Shown one piece after another: positions 1 through 5,091 of a stretch of 6,349 bases of DNA. Made by a program: the position numbers and the translations under genes. This DNA comes from Streptomyces roseoverticillatus (GTDB taxonomy: Bacteria > Actinomycetota > Actinomycetes > Streptomycetales > Streptomycetaceae). The notes under the pieces are model-generated. The model worked only from the letters and a program-made list of their open reading frames with translations, was not told the origin of the DNA and ran no database searches. The stretch's first letter is position 1. The number at the start of each line of letters is the position of its first letter. The stretch is from contig NZ_JOFL01000050.1 of assembly GCF_000719265.1 (NCBI RefSeq), positions 1 through 6,349 on the forward strand, read 5' to 3'.

Positions 1-99
1 CCCCTCAACGCCCACCGCGCGGGCACGATCAAGGGCATCACCGCCGAAGTCGGCGCCTCCGTCTCCTCCGGCGCCGTCATCTGCGAAATCAAGGACTGA
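1..99 (+). CDS. accA2: Acyl-CoA carboxylase alpha subunit, C-terminal end (partial)
   Basis: The window opens inside a reading frame in phase 1 that ends with TGA at 97-99. The 32 visible residues (starting PLNAHRAGTIKG, ending VICEIKD) are the second half of a biotinyl (BCCP-like) domain. They correspond to the part just after the biotinylated lysine motif (EAMKM), which lies upstream of the window. In actinobacteria this domain closes a fused biotin carboxylase-BCCP alpha subunit of about 590 residues, which carboxylates its own biotin with ATP and bicarbonate. A separate beta subunit then transfers CO2 to acetyl- or propionyl-CoA, supplying malonyl- or methylmalonyl-CoA for fatty acids and polyketides. 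The symbol rests on my recollection that the Streptomyces accA2 gene sits beside this deoR-lpdA-pnp group; another AccA/PccA paralogue is possible. The last twelve bases including the stop are tandemly duplicated. Confidence 0.85.
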   Translation, partial: PLNAHRAGTIKGITAEVGASVSSGAVICEIKD

Positions 100-114
100 C
101 GCAAGGACTGACGC
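91..114 (+). repeat. 12-bp tandem duplication containing the accA2 stop codon
   Basis: AAGGACTGACGC occurs twice back to back (91-102 and 103-114). Each copy carries the final Lys-Asp codons and the TGA, so a second in-frame TGA follows the real stop by twelve bases. It looks like a small slippage duplication. Confidence 0.9.
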
Positions 115-126
115 AACGCGTCCAGC

Positions 127-174
127 AACGCCTGCGGGCCCCCGCCGATCACTCGGCGGGGGCCCGCAGGCGTT
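127..174. terminator. Strong bidirectional terminator hairpin after accA2
   Basis: Arms 127-148 and 153-174 are perfectly complementary over 22 bp and enclose the four-base loop TCAC. The stem is GC-rich and has no T-run on either side, the usual form of Streptomyces intrinsic terminators. It lies between accA2 reading rightwards and the relE remnant reading leftwards, so it can serve both transcripts. Confidence 0.9.
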
Positions 175-181
175 CGGCGCT

Positions 182-414
182 TCAAGCCGCGCGACCGACA
201 TTCAGGATGTATACCGTGTCATCCGCCACGCGGTACAGCACTCGCCAGTCTCCGACGGAGAGCCGGTAGTAGCCGGACCCCCGAGCGCAAAGGCGCCTTC
301 GGGCTTTGGTTCGTCGCCTAACTCCCGGGTCGCCGCCACACATACCCTTGCGCCCTTGGGGTCGGCGAGACGTGAACGACGGAGCCCGGCTAACGCCCGC
401 TCTTCCCACACCAC
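182..414 (-). pseudogene. RelE/ParE-family toxin, frame interrupted at a G-run
   Basis: Two overlapping minus-strand frames together make one RelE-type toxin, the mRNA-cleaving partner of a Phd/YefM antitoxin. The first half (from GTG at 414-412) reads VWEERALAGLRR and PEGAFALGG. The second half, in the -1 frame, reads SGYYRLSVGDWRVLYRV and ends YILNVGRAA at TGA 184-182. The join falls at five C on the plus strand (278-282). Restoring one base, or a -1 slip there, gives about 77 residues against roughly 85 for the family. The core 'YYRL.VGDWRVLY' strand with its conserved arginine is intact. The GTG start gives a short N-terminus: in-frame codons between the antitoxin stop (429-427) and this GTG read A-S-W-T but include no start codon. 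It may be a dead toxin, a slippage-dependent gene or a homopolymer sequencing error. Confidence 0.75.
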
Positions 415-426
415 GGTCCAGGACGC

Positions 427-705
427 TCAGCAGGCCTTCCGATCCGCGGCCTCATCCGCCTCCAGGATGGCCATGACCTCGTCATGCGGAATCCATCGAG
501 CATCGGGGTCCTCGGCGACGGACCGGGCCAGCGCCAGGTCCGCCTCGTCCCGAAGCCGCTGGAGCTCCTCCAACTCCTCTATGGGGATGAGCGCCGCTGC
601 AGGTTTGCCGTACTCGCTGATCAGGATGTGCTCATGCCCGTGCCGCACACGGCCCACGAGCTGCCCGAGCTGATTCCGGGCGTCGACGAGGGAGTAGGTG
701 TCCAT
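427..705 (-). CDS. Type II antitoxin, Phd/YefM family
   Basis: This 92-residue protein starts MDTYSLVDARNQLGQLVGRV and has the Phd/YefM pattern. An N-terminal DNA-binding fold contains the signature ILISEYGKPAAALIP at residues 27-41. A charged C-terminal half (EELEELQRLRDEADLALA, then DPDARWIPHDEVMAIL) would wrap around and neutralise the toxin. Antitoxins of this family also repress their own operon. ATG 705-703 was chosen because the family begins two or three residues before the SLVDAR strand. Upstream in-frame codons read through a promoter-like region and look non-coding. The relE remnant follows 12 bp after the stop in the same direction, the standard antitoxin-first order. The RelE partner looks broken, so the antitoxin may now act alone or against related toxins elsewhere in the genome. 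Confidence 0.9.
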   Translation of the reverse strand: MDTYSLVDARNQLGQLVGRVRHGHEHILISEYGKPAAALIPIEELEELQRLRDEADLALARSVAEDPDARWIPHDEVMAILEADEAADRKAC

Positions 706-706
706 A

Positions 707-720
707 CGTAAAACGGTACG
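707..720 (-). promoter_or_regulatory. Promoter -10 and candidate autoregulatory operator of the phd-relE operon
   Basis: On the minus strand TACCGT (718-713) lies exactly seven bases before the antitoxin ATG, matching TANNNT for a transcript that starts at the A of the ATG. No Shine-Dalgarno sequence is present, which supports a leaderless mRNA. The inverted pair CGTA (707-710) and TACG (717-720) brackets this -10 and is a plausible Phd operator half-site pair. I see no good -35. Confidence 0.5.
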
Positions 721-787
721 CACCCGCCACTGAGTACCACATTCCCCCGATCGGATGACCCCCTCCGGCCGGCAAGGCCAGTGGCAT

Positions 788-798
788 GCTTGGCAAGC
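788..798. promoter_or_regulatory. Small dyad upstream of tetR, possible TetR operator
   Basis: GCTTG-G-CAAGC is an 11-bp dyad between the divergent phd and tetR genes, with TGGCA present just before it (783-787) and again inside it (791-795). TetR regulators usually bind dyads in their own upstream region. This one is short and unproven. Confidence 0.25.
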
Positions 799-810
799 GG
801 GGAGCGAGAG

Positions 811-816
811 GGAGGA
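811..816 (+). promoter_or_regulatory. Ribosome binding site deciding the tetR start
   Basis: GGAGGA lies ten bases before ATG 827-829. It selects that start over the in-frame ATG at 755, which has no comparable site and would add 24 atypical residues. Confidence 0.75.
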
Positions 817-826
817 CTCGGCAGCC

Positions 827-1429
827 ATGGCCACGGAGATCACACGGGCGTCACCACGCCCCATGCGCGCGGACGCGCGGCGCAACTACGAGCGGCTGCT
901 CGTGGAGGCGCGGACCGCGTTCACCGAGCACGGCACCGACGCCTCTCTGGAGGACATCGCCCGCCGGGCCGGCGTCGGCATCGGGACGCTCTACCGCCAC
1001 TTCCCCAACCGCACGGCGCTCATGAGCGCCATCTTCCAGGTCGAGGTCGACGGCCTCCTCGCCCGCTCCCGCGAGCTCCTCGCCTCCCCCGAGCCGTGCC
1101 GGGCCCTGGTCGACTGGCTCCGGGCGTGCGTGGCGCACGCCAGCACGTACCGGGGGCTCTCGCGGGCCCTGCTGGCCGCCCAGTCGGACGAGGCCTCGGC
1201 GATGTCCCGCTGCAGCCTGCCGCTGCGGGAGGCGGGCAGCGTGCTCCTGGCCCGGGCGCAGGCGGTAGGAGCGGTCCGCCCCGACGTCGGCATCACCGAC
1301 GTCATGCAGCTGACGAACGCGATCTCCCTGGCCGCGGAGCAGTCCCCCGACGACCCGGAACTCCCCGACCGCCTCTTGACGCTCACGCTACGGGGGCTTC
1401 AGACGGTGCCGTGCCCCGACGCGGAGTAG
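827..1429 (+). CDS. TetR/AcrR-family transcriptional regulator
   Basis: A 200-residue TetR-type repressor, the usual length for the family. After a disordered N-terminus, residues about 18-64 form the TetR DNA-binding domain: a first helix (YERLLVEARTAFTEHG), then the helix-turn-helix DASLEDIARRAGVGIGTLYRHFPN with the diagnostic GxGTLYRHFPNR segment. The remainder, about 70-200, is the helical ligand-binding and dimerisation half; it resembles the SbtR-like C-terminal class, though that is recalled pattern rather than a search. It is divergent from the phd-relE pair, and 388 bp of repeat-rich DNA follow its stop. No transporter or enzyme target adjoins it, so the ligand and regulon cannot be inferred. 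The gene sits with the toxin-antitoxin pair between accA2 and deoR, consistent with an accessory insertion. A two-hairpin terminator follows. Confidence 0.93.
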   Translation: MATEITRASPRPMRADARRNYERLLVEARTAFTEHGTDASLEDIARRAGVGIGTLYRHFPNRTALMSAIFQVEVDGLLARSRELLASPEPCRALVDWLRACVAHASTYRGLSRALLAAQSDEASAMSRCSLPLREAGSVLLARAQAVGAVRPDVGITDVMQLTNAISLAAEQSPDDPELPDRLLTLTLRGLQTVPCPDAE

Positions 1430-1434
1430 CCGGC

Positions 1435-1469
1435 CCGGGGCGGCCCCGGCACCGCGGGTCTCCACCCGC
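1435..1469 (+). terminator. Probable tetR terminator, two small hairpins
   Basis: Starting six bases after the tetR stop, CCGGGG (1435-1440) pairs with CCCCGG (1444-1449), and GCGGGT (1454-1459) pairs with ACCCGC (1464-1469) around the loop CTCC. There is no T-tract. Confidence 0.45.
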
Positions 1470-1475
1470 ACGGCG

Positions 1476-1527
1476 GCACGGCACCGCCGGACAGCAACAC
1501 GGGGGCTGATCACCGCCGCGGCGGAAG
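1476..1527 (+). repeat. 52-bp perfect direct repeat, copy 1
   Basis: Identical base for base to 1709-1760, in the same orientation, with start points 233 bp apart. It contains a CACCGCCG block and a TGATCA site. Bases immediately outside the pair differ. With the plus-strand sequence just upstream, CGGCGG (1471-1476) pairs with CCGCCG (1484-1489). Confidence 0.95.
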
Positions 1528-1531
1528 CAAA

Positions 1532-1670
1532 AGCCCGGCCACGGGCCGACGAGAACGGACGCCGGCGCCCCTCCCCGCCGCAACGGCGGCCCACGCCAAG
1601 AGCCCGGCCACAGGCCGGCGGAACAGATGCCCCGCGCCTCTCCCCCGCCGCAACGGCGGTCCGCCCCCCA
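1532..1670 (+). repeat. 69/70-bp imperfect tandem duplication
   Basis: Unit 1 (1532-1600) and unit 2 (1601-1670) both start AGCCCGGCCAC, continue with a GGCCG segment, and end with a small hairpin. That hairpin is CCGCCG-CAA-CGGCGG, at 1575-1589 and 1645-1659. Offsets of 69 then 70 between matching blocks show one small indel. A weaker third resemblance follows the second 52-bp repeat, around 1772-1792. Confidence 0.75.
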
Positions 1671-1680
1671 CGGCGCCAAT

Positions 1681-1722
1681 CGGCGGTGCCGTACCCGCCT
1701 GGAGGTCCGCACGGCACCGCCG
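1681..1722. repeat. 12-bp inverted repeat overlapping the second 52-bp repeat
   Basis: CGGCGGTGCCGT (1681-1692) is perfectly complementary to ACGGCACCGCCG (1711-1722) with an 18-base loop. The right arm lies inside 52-bp repeat copy 2. It could act as a terminator for deoR, which reads leftwards into it. Confidence 0.6.
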
Positions 1723-1760
1723 GACAGCAACACGGGGGCTGATCACCGCCGCGGCGGAAG
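1709..1760 (+). repeat. 52-bp perfect direct repeat, copy 2
   Basis: Exact copy of 1476-1527. Copies 1 and 2 enclose 181 bp (1528-1708), so recombination between them would delete that block with one repeat. Confidence 0.95.
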
Positions 1761-1764
1761 GAAA

Positions 1765-1776
1765 GGGGCGAGCCCC
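1765..1776 (-). terminator. Weak hairpin with T-rich tail downstream of deoR
   Basis: On the minus strand GGGG (1776-1773), loop CTCG and CCCC (1768-1765) are followed by TTTCCTT, about 42 bases past the deoR stop. The stem is only four pairs, so this is a tentative call. Confidence 0.3.
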
Positions 1777-1817
1777 GGCCGAATAGGCGCCGGATACGCA
1801 CCGCGAGGCCACCGCGC

Positions 1818-2861
1818 CTAGCGGCGCCTCGGTGCCAGGTCGGCCACCCTCGCCGTCGGCGGCTCACCGCCCAGTGATCCCGCGCTGCGGAGCTGAGGGG
1901 CGGAGGGGGCGCCGCCCCCGGTCTGAGCCTGGCCGCCGCCCGGCGGGAGCGGATGGTGGCCGCCATGCCCCCCGTGCGTCCGCCGTTGCCCCGGCAGCGG
2001 CGGCACATCCCGCCGCCTCTGCTGCTGCGGCACCTGCTCGGGCCCGGACCCCGGCACCGCCCCCGCGGGGGCCCCCGCGCCGGGCCCGGCGACGGAGATG
2101 TGGACGCCCTGGTCCGCGAGGGCCTGCAGCTCCGTCGCCGCGCGGTCGTCATGTGACGGCGGCTCGTCCGTCACGAGCCGCGTGATGACATCGGTCGGCA
2201 CCGTCTGGAACATCGTGTCCGTGCCCAGCTTCGTGTGATCCGCGAGCACGACCACCTCCGCCGCCGCCTGCACCAGCGCCCGGTCCACGCTCGCCGAGAG
2301 CATGTTGGACGTGGAGAGGCCCCGCTCGGCGGTCAGCCCGCTCCCGGACAGGAACGCCCGGGTGACCCGCAGGCCGTGCAGGGACTGCTCCGCCCCGCTG
2401 CCCACCAGTGCGTAGTTGGACCCTCTCAGCGTGCCGCCGGTCATGACGACTTCGACCCGGTTGGCGTGGGCGAGCGCCTGGGCGACGAGCAGGGAATTGG
2501 TGACGACGGTCAGTCCGGGCACGCGCGCGAGCCGGCGGGCCAGCTCCTGCGTGGTCGTGCCGGCGCCGACGACGACGGCTTCGCCCTCTTCGACGAAGCT
2601 CGCCGCGAGATCGGCGATGGCCGTCTTCTCGGCGGTAGCTAGATGGGATTTCTGCGGGAAGCCGGACTCCCGGGTGAAGCCGCCCGGCAGCACCGCACCG
2701 CCGTGCCGGCGGTCGAGGAGTCCTTCGGCCTCCAGTGCCCGCACGTCCCGCCGTACGGTTACTTCGGAGGTCTGGACGACGCGAGCGAGCTCACGGAGCG
2801 AAACCGCCCCGTTGGCCCGCACCATTTCGAGGATCAATTGGCGACGTTCTGCAGCGAACAC
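1818..2861 (-). CDS. DeoR/GlpR-family transcriptional regulator with long C-terminal tail
   Basis: A cytoplasmic repressor of 347 residues from GTG 2861-2859 (MFAAERRQLIL). Residues about 3-57 form the DeoR winged helix: VSLRELARVVQTSEVTVRRDVRALEAEGLL followed by RRHGGAV. Residues about 68-230 form the DeoRC sugar-phosphate-sensing domain, with GAGTTTQELARRL (about 99-111), TNSL (121-124), TGGTLRGSNYALVG (141-154) and ADHTKLG (207-213). Most family members are 250-260 residues. Here about 88 more residues, rich in Gly, Pro and Gln, follow, ending VADLAPRRR. GTG 2861 is preferred over ATG 2888 because family proteins begin a few residues before ERR and a TACTGT box ends seven bases upstream of it. 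lpdA lies upstream on the same strand but is separated by a terminator, so deoR has its own promoter. The effector is unknown; a nucleoside-derived sugar phosphate is a guess from the nearby pnp. Confidence 0.92.
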   Translation of the reverse strand: MFAAERRQLILEMVRANGAVSLRELARVVQTSEVTVRRDVRALEAEGLLDRRHGGAVLPGGFTRESGFPQKSHLATAEKTAIADLAASFVEEGEAVVVGAGTTTQELARRLARVPGLTVVTNSLLVAQALAHANRVEVVMTGGTLRGSNYALVGSGAEQSLHGLRVTRAFLSGSGLTAERGLSTSNMLSASVDRALVQAAAEVVVLADHTKLGTDTMFQTVPTDVITRLVTDEPPSHDDRAATELQALADQGVHISVAGPGAGAPAGAVPGSGPEQVPQQQRRRDVPPLPGQRRTHGGHGGHHPLPPGGGQAQTGGGAPSAPQLRSAGSLGGEPPTARVADLAPRRR

Positions 2862-2868
2862 GAAACCG

Positions 2869-2898
2869 ACAGTAACGCCAACGACCATCCGTTTTCAG
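2869..2898 (-). promoter_or_regulatory. deoR promoter, predicted leaderless
   Basis: On the minus strand CTGAAA (2898-2893, four of six matches to TTGACA) and TACTGT (2874-2869, fits TANNNT) are separated by 18 bases. TACTGT ends seven bases before GTG 2861. The transcript would begin at the start codon, which agrees with the lack of a Shine-Dalgarno sequence there. Confidence 0.6.
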
Positions 2899-2918
2899 CA
2901 GGTTGCAGCAATTAACGG
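2889..2918. promoter_or_regulatory. Candidate DeoR autoregulatory operator
   Basis: On the minus strand two 10-bp direct repeats, TGCTGCAACC and TGCTGAAAAC (2910-2891, eight of ten identical), lie one helical turn apart. They are framed by CCGTT (2889-2893) and AACGG (2914-2918) as an inverted pair. The element covers the predicted -35 of deoR, where a repressor would block RNA polymerase. Confidence 0.4.
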
Positions 2919-2952
2919 AAGTTGTCCGCTCCGGAACGCTCAAAGTGATATA

Positions 2953-2982
2953 GGAGGCCCGGTCTCAACGACCGGCACCTCC
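2953..2982 (-). terminator. Intrinsic terminator of lpdA
   Basis: Arms GGAGG (2953-2957)/CCTCC (2978-2982) and CCGGTC (2959-2964)/GACCGG (2970-2975) form an 11-bp stem with a small internal loop and the loop TCAAC. It lies 45 bases past the lpdA stop. In the minus direction it is followed by TATATCACTTT, an unusually T-rich tail for this genome. It separates lpdA from deoR. Confidence 0.75.
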
Positions 2983-3027
2983 CGACCACTCAGCGCGACA
3001 ATCAATCCCCAAACCCTCGCGGAGCGT

Positions 3028-4467
3028 TTACGCCTCGCGCTGGGTCTTCCGCGTGTGCAGCTGCCGCGCGACCTCCGCCAGCGAGCCCGAAAGCGACGGA
3101 TAAACGGTGAACGCATTGGCGATCTGCTCGACCGTGAGGCTGTTGTCGACGGCGATGGAGATCGGGTGGATGAGTTCGCTGGCCCGCGGGGCGACCACGA
3201 CGCCGCCCACCACGATGCCCGTGCCCGGACGGCAGAACATCTTCACGAAGCCGTCCCGGATGCCCTGCATCTTCGCGCGCGGGTTCCGCAGCAGCGGAAG
3301 CTTGACCACCCGCGCGTCGATCTTGCCGCTGTCGACGTCGGCCTGGGTGTATCCGACAGTCGCGATCTCAGGGTCCGTGAAGACGTTCGCGGAGACCGAC
3401 TTCAGGTTGAGCGGTGCCACCGCGTCGCCCAGGAAGTGGTACATGGCGATGCGTCCCTGCATGGCCGCGACCGACGCGAGCGCGAGCACGCCCGTGCAGT
3501 CACCGGCGGCGTAGACGCCCGGGGCACTCGTGCGCGACACCCGGTCGGTCCAGACGTGCCCGGACTCCTTGAGCCGGACCCCGGCCTCCTCCAGCCCGAT
3601 GCCCTCGGTGTTCGGAATGGAGCCGACCGCCATCAAGCAGTGCGTACCGGTGATGACCCGGCCATCGGCCAGCGTGACCTCGACCCGGTCACCGACCCTC
3701 TTCGCGGACTGCGCCCGCGACCGCGCCATGACGTTCATGCCACGGCGCCGGAAGACATCCTCCAGGACGGCGGCCGCGTCCGGGTCCTCGCCCGGCAGCA
3801 CGCGGTCCCGCGACGACACCAGCGTCACCTTGGACCCCAGCGCCTGGTAGGCGCCGGCGAACTCCGCACCGGTCACACCCGAGCCGACCACGATGAGCTC
3901 CTCGGGGAGCTCGTCCAGGTCGTACACCTGGGTCCAGTTCAGGATGCGCTCGCCGTCCGGCAGCGCGTCGGGGATCTCCCGCGGGTGCGCGCCCGTGGCG
4001 ACCAGCACCGCGTCGGCGACCAGCGTCTCCTCGGTCCCGTCCGCGGCCCGCACGACCACGCGGCGCGAACCGTCCGGCGCCTGGTTCGGCTCCAGCCGGC
4101 CCCGGCCGCGCAGGACGCGCCCGCCCGCACGGGTGACGGACGCCGTGATGTCGTGCGACTGCGCGAGCGCCAGCCGCTTCACACGGCGGTTCACCTTGCC
4201 CAGGTCCACGCCGACGACCCGCGCCGCCTGCTCGATGTGCGGCGTGTCGTCGGCGACGATGATCCCGAGCTCCTCGTACGAGGAGTCGAAGGTCGTCATC
4301 ACCTCGGCCGTCGCAATGAGCGTCTTCGAGGGCACGCAGTCGGTCAGCACCGACGCTCCGCCCAGACCGTCGCAGTCGACGACGGTCACCTCCGCGCCGA
4401 GCTGCGCGGCGACGAGCGCCGCCTCATAGCCGCCGGGTCCGCCACCGATGATCACGATCCGAGTCAC
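3028..4467 (-). CDS. lpdA: NAD(P)H-quinone dehydrogenase, LpdA-type flavoprotein disulfide reductase homologue
   Basis: A 479-residue FAD enzyme with the pyridine nucleotide-disulfide reductase layout. It has FAD-binding GGGPGG (8-13), NAD(P)-binding GSGVTG (195-200), the second FAD motif AAGD (320-323), and a C-terminal dimerisation domain. It is not a true dihydrolipoamide dehydrogenase. The redox CxxxxC appears as SVLTDC, so the first cysteine is Ser39 and only Cys44 remains. The catalytic His-Pro...Glu near the C-terminus is Tyr456-Pro and Gly461. Mycobacterium tuberculosis LpdA (Rv3303c), described as an NAD(P)H-dependent quinone reductase, has the same kinds of loss. A role in quinone reduction or redox defence is therefore expected rather than a part in pyruvate dehydrogenase. 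GTG 4467 is chosen because a GACAAT box ends seven bases before it; ATG 4476, three codons earlier in frame, overlaps that box and is the alternative. The gene diverges from the cyclotransferase gene. Confidence 0.93.
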   Translation of the reverse strand: MTRIVIIGGGPGGYEAALVAAQLGAEVTVVDCDGLGGASVLTDCVPSKTLIATAEVMTTFDSSYEELGIIVADDTPHIEQAARVVGVDLGKVNRRVKRLALAQSHDITASVTRAGGRVLRGRGRLEPNQAPDGSRRVVVRAADGTEETLVADAVLVATGAHPREIPDALPDGERILNWTQVYDLDELPEELIVVGSGVTGAEFAGAYQALGSKVTLVSSRDRVLPGEDPDAAAVLEDVFRRRGMNVMARSRAQSAKRVGDRVEVTLADGRVITGTHCLMAVGSIPNTEGIGLEEAGVRLKESGHVWTDRVSRTSAPGVYAAGDCTGVLALASVAAMQGRIAMYHFLGDAVAPLNLKSVSANVFTDPEIATVGYTQADVDSGKIDARVVKLPLLRNPRAKMQGIRDGFVKMFCRPGTGIVVGGVVVAPRASELIHPISIAVDNSLTVEQIANAFTVYPSLSGSLAEVARQLHTRKTQREA

Positions 4468-4474
4468 GTACTCC

Positions 4475-4480
4475 ATTGTC
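4475..4480 (-). promoter_or_regulatory. lpdA -10 box, predicted leaderless GTG start
   Basis: GACAAT on the minus strand lies exactly seven bases before GTG 4467-4465 and overlaps the competing ATG 4476. If it is the -10, that ATG is not transcribed. No clear -35 is visible. GGAG (4474-4471) sits too close to the GTG for a normal ribosome binding site. Confidence 0.45.
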
Positions 4481-4565
4481 CCGTACCCGTCGAAGCGACT
4501 TCTCCCGGGGCCTCCCCCGCGGATCGCTCCCCGCAACCGTGCGGCAATCCGTGCGAGAACCGGCA

Positions 4566-4586
4566 GGAGGTTCCGGACGAACCTCC
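4566..4586. promoter_or_regulatory. Perfect dyad in the lpdA-ggct divergent region
   Basis: GGAGGTTC (4566-4573) and GAACCTCC (4579-4586) are perfectly complementary around CGGAC. The dyad lies in the 174-bp region between two divergent starts, 42 bases upstream of the cyclotransferase -10 and 85 bases from the lpdA -10. It is a candidate operator for either gene; no regulator can be named. Confidence 0.45.
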
Positions 4587-4628
4587 CTTCGAGACTGCCA
4601 TCCCAAATGCCGTCGCGCCTCACTCCCG

Positions 4629-4634
4629 TACCCT
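4629..4634 (+). promoter_or_regulatory. -10 box of the cyclotransferase gene, predicted leaderless
   Basis: TACCCT ends seven bases before ATG 4642 (spacer 4635-4641). There is no Shine-Dalgarno sequence, so transcription probably starts at the ATG. No recognisable -35. Confidence 0.5.
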
Positions 4635-4641
4635 CGAAACC

Positions 4642-5079
4642 ATGTCGCTCTACGCCGCGTACGCCGGCAACCTCGACGCGCGGCTGATGTCCCGCCGCGC
4701 ACCCCACTCGCCCCTGCGCGGCACGGGCTGGCTCGCCGACTGGCGGCTGACCTTCGGCGGCGAGCAGCTGGGCTGGGAAGGCGCCCTCGCGACCGTGGTC
4801 GAGGCACCGCGCTCCCAGGTCTTCGTCGCGCTCTACGACATCGCTCCGATGGACGAGGACTCGATGGACCGTTGGGAGGGTGTCGGCCTCGACATCTACC
4901 GGCGGATGCGCGTCCGCGTGCACACCCTGGACGGCGAGGAGCCCGCGTGGATCTACGTCCTGAACGGCTACGAGGGCGGCCTGCCCTCCGCCCGCTACCT
5001 CGGCGAGATCGCCGACGCGGCGGAGTCCGCGGGCGCTCCCCACGACTACGTCATGGAGCTGCGCAAGCGCCCCTGCTGA
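4642..5079 (+). CDS. Gamma-glutamylcyclotransferase-fold protein
   Basis: A 145-residue protein of the gamma-glutamylcyclotransferase/AIG2-like fold. Enzymes of this fold convert gamma-glutamyl amines or dipeptides to 5-oxoproline plus the free amine. Residues 4-12 (YAAYAGNLD) match the family's YGSNL glycine-rich loop, with Ala for Gly and Gly for Ser. GTGWLADWRLTF (27-38) and WEGALATVVE (45-54) follow the typical strand pattern. E79 in MDRWEGVGLDIYRR is the expected catalytic glutamate. Loop changes leave the true substrate open; streptomycetes lack glutathione, so another gamma-glutamyl compound is more likely. ATG 4642 is chosen because the family starts immediately before the YxxY loop and a TACCCT box sits seven bases upstream. 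The much longer frame extending left in the same phase is antisense to lpdA and is not coding. A hairpin separates the gene from pnp downstream. Confidence 0.9.
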   Translation: MSLYAAYAGNLDARLMSRRAPHSPLRGTGWLADWRLTFGGEQLGWEGALATVVEAPRSQVFVALYDIAPMDEDSMDRWEGVGLDIYRRMRVRVHTLDGEEPAWIYVLNGYEGGLPSARYLGEIADAAESAGAPHDYVMELRKRPC

Positions 5080-5091
5080 CGCGCCGCGCCC

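Larger units (their letters stand above)
1430..1817. other. Gene-free repeat-rich spacer between tetR and deoR
   Basis: No reading frame here encodes a recognisable protein; long minus-strand frames across it are GC-driven and Arg/Pro/Gly-rich. The stretch contains, in order, the tetR terminator, the first 52-bp repeat, two copies of a 69/70-bp imperfect tandem unit, a 12-bp inverted repeat and the second 52-bp repeat. The convergent deoR gene ends at its right edge. Confidence 0.75.

Noticed and set aside
356..711. Plus-strand frames opposite the toxin-antitoxin genes
   Set aside because: Ser/Arg-rich antisense shadows; the minus-strand Phd and RelE similarities are clear.
755..826. Upstream ATG (755) for tetR
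   Set aside because: The extra 24 residues are atypical, and GGAGGA is correctly spaced for the ATG at 827.
1388..2152. A 254-codon minus-strand frame overlapping the deoR tail and the repeat island
   Set aside because: Arg/Gly/Pro-rich with repeated segments that simply mirror the DNA repeats; no start signal or known fold. DeoR in the other frame is clearly coding.
2416..5079. A continuous 887-codon plus-strand frame running into the cyclotransferase gene
   Set aside because: Most of it is antisense to deoR and lpdA and is Arg/Asp/Pro-rich with no domain pattern. Only the part from 4642 matches a family. The frame stays open because of high GC.
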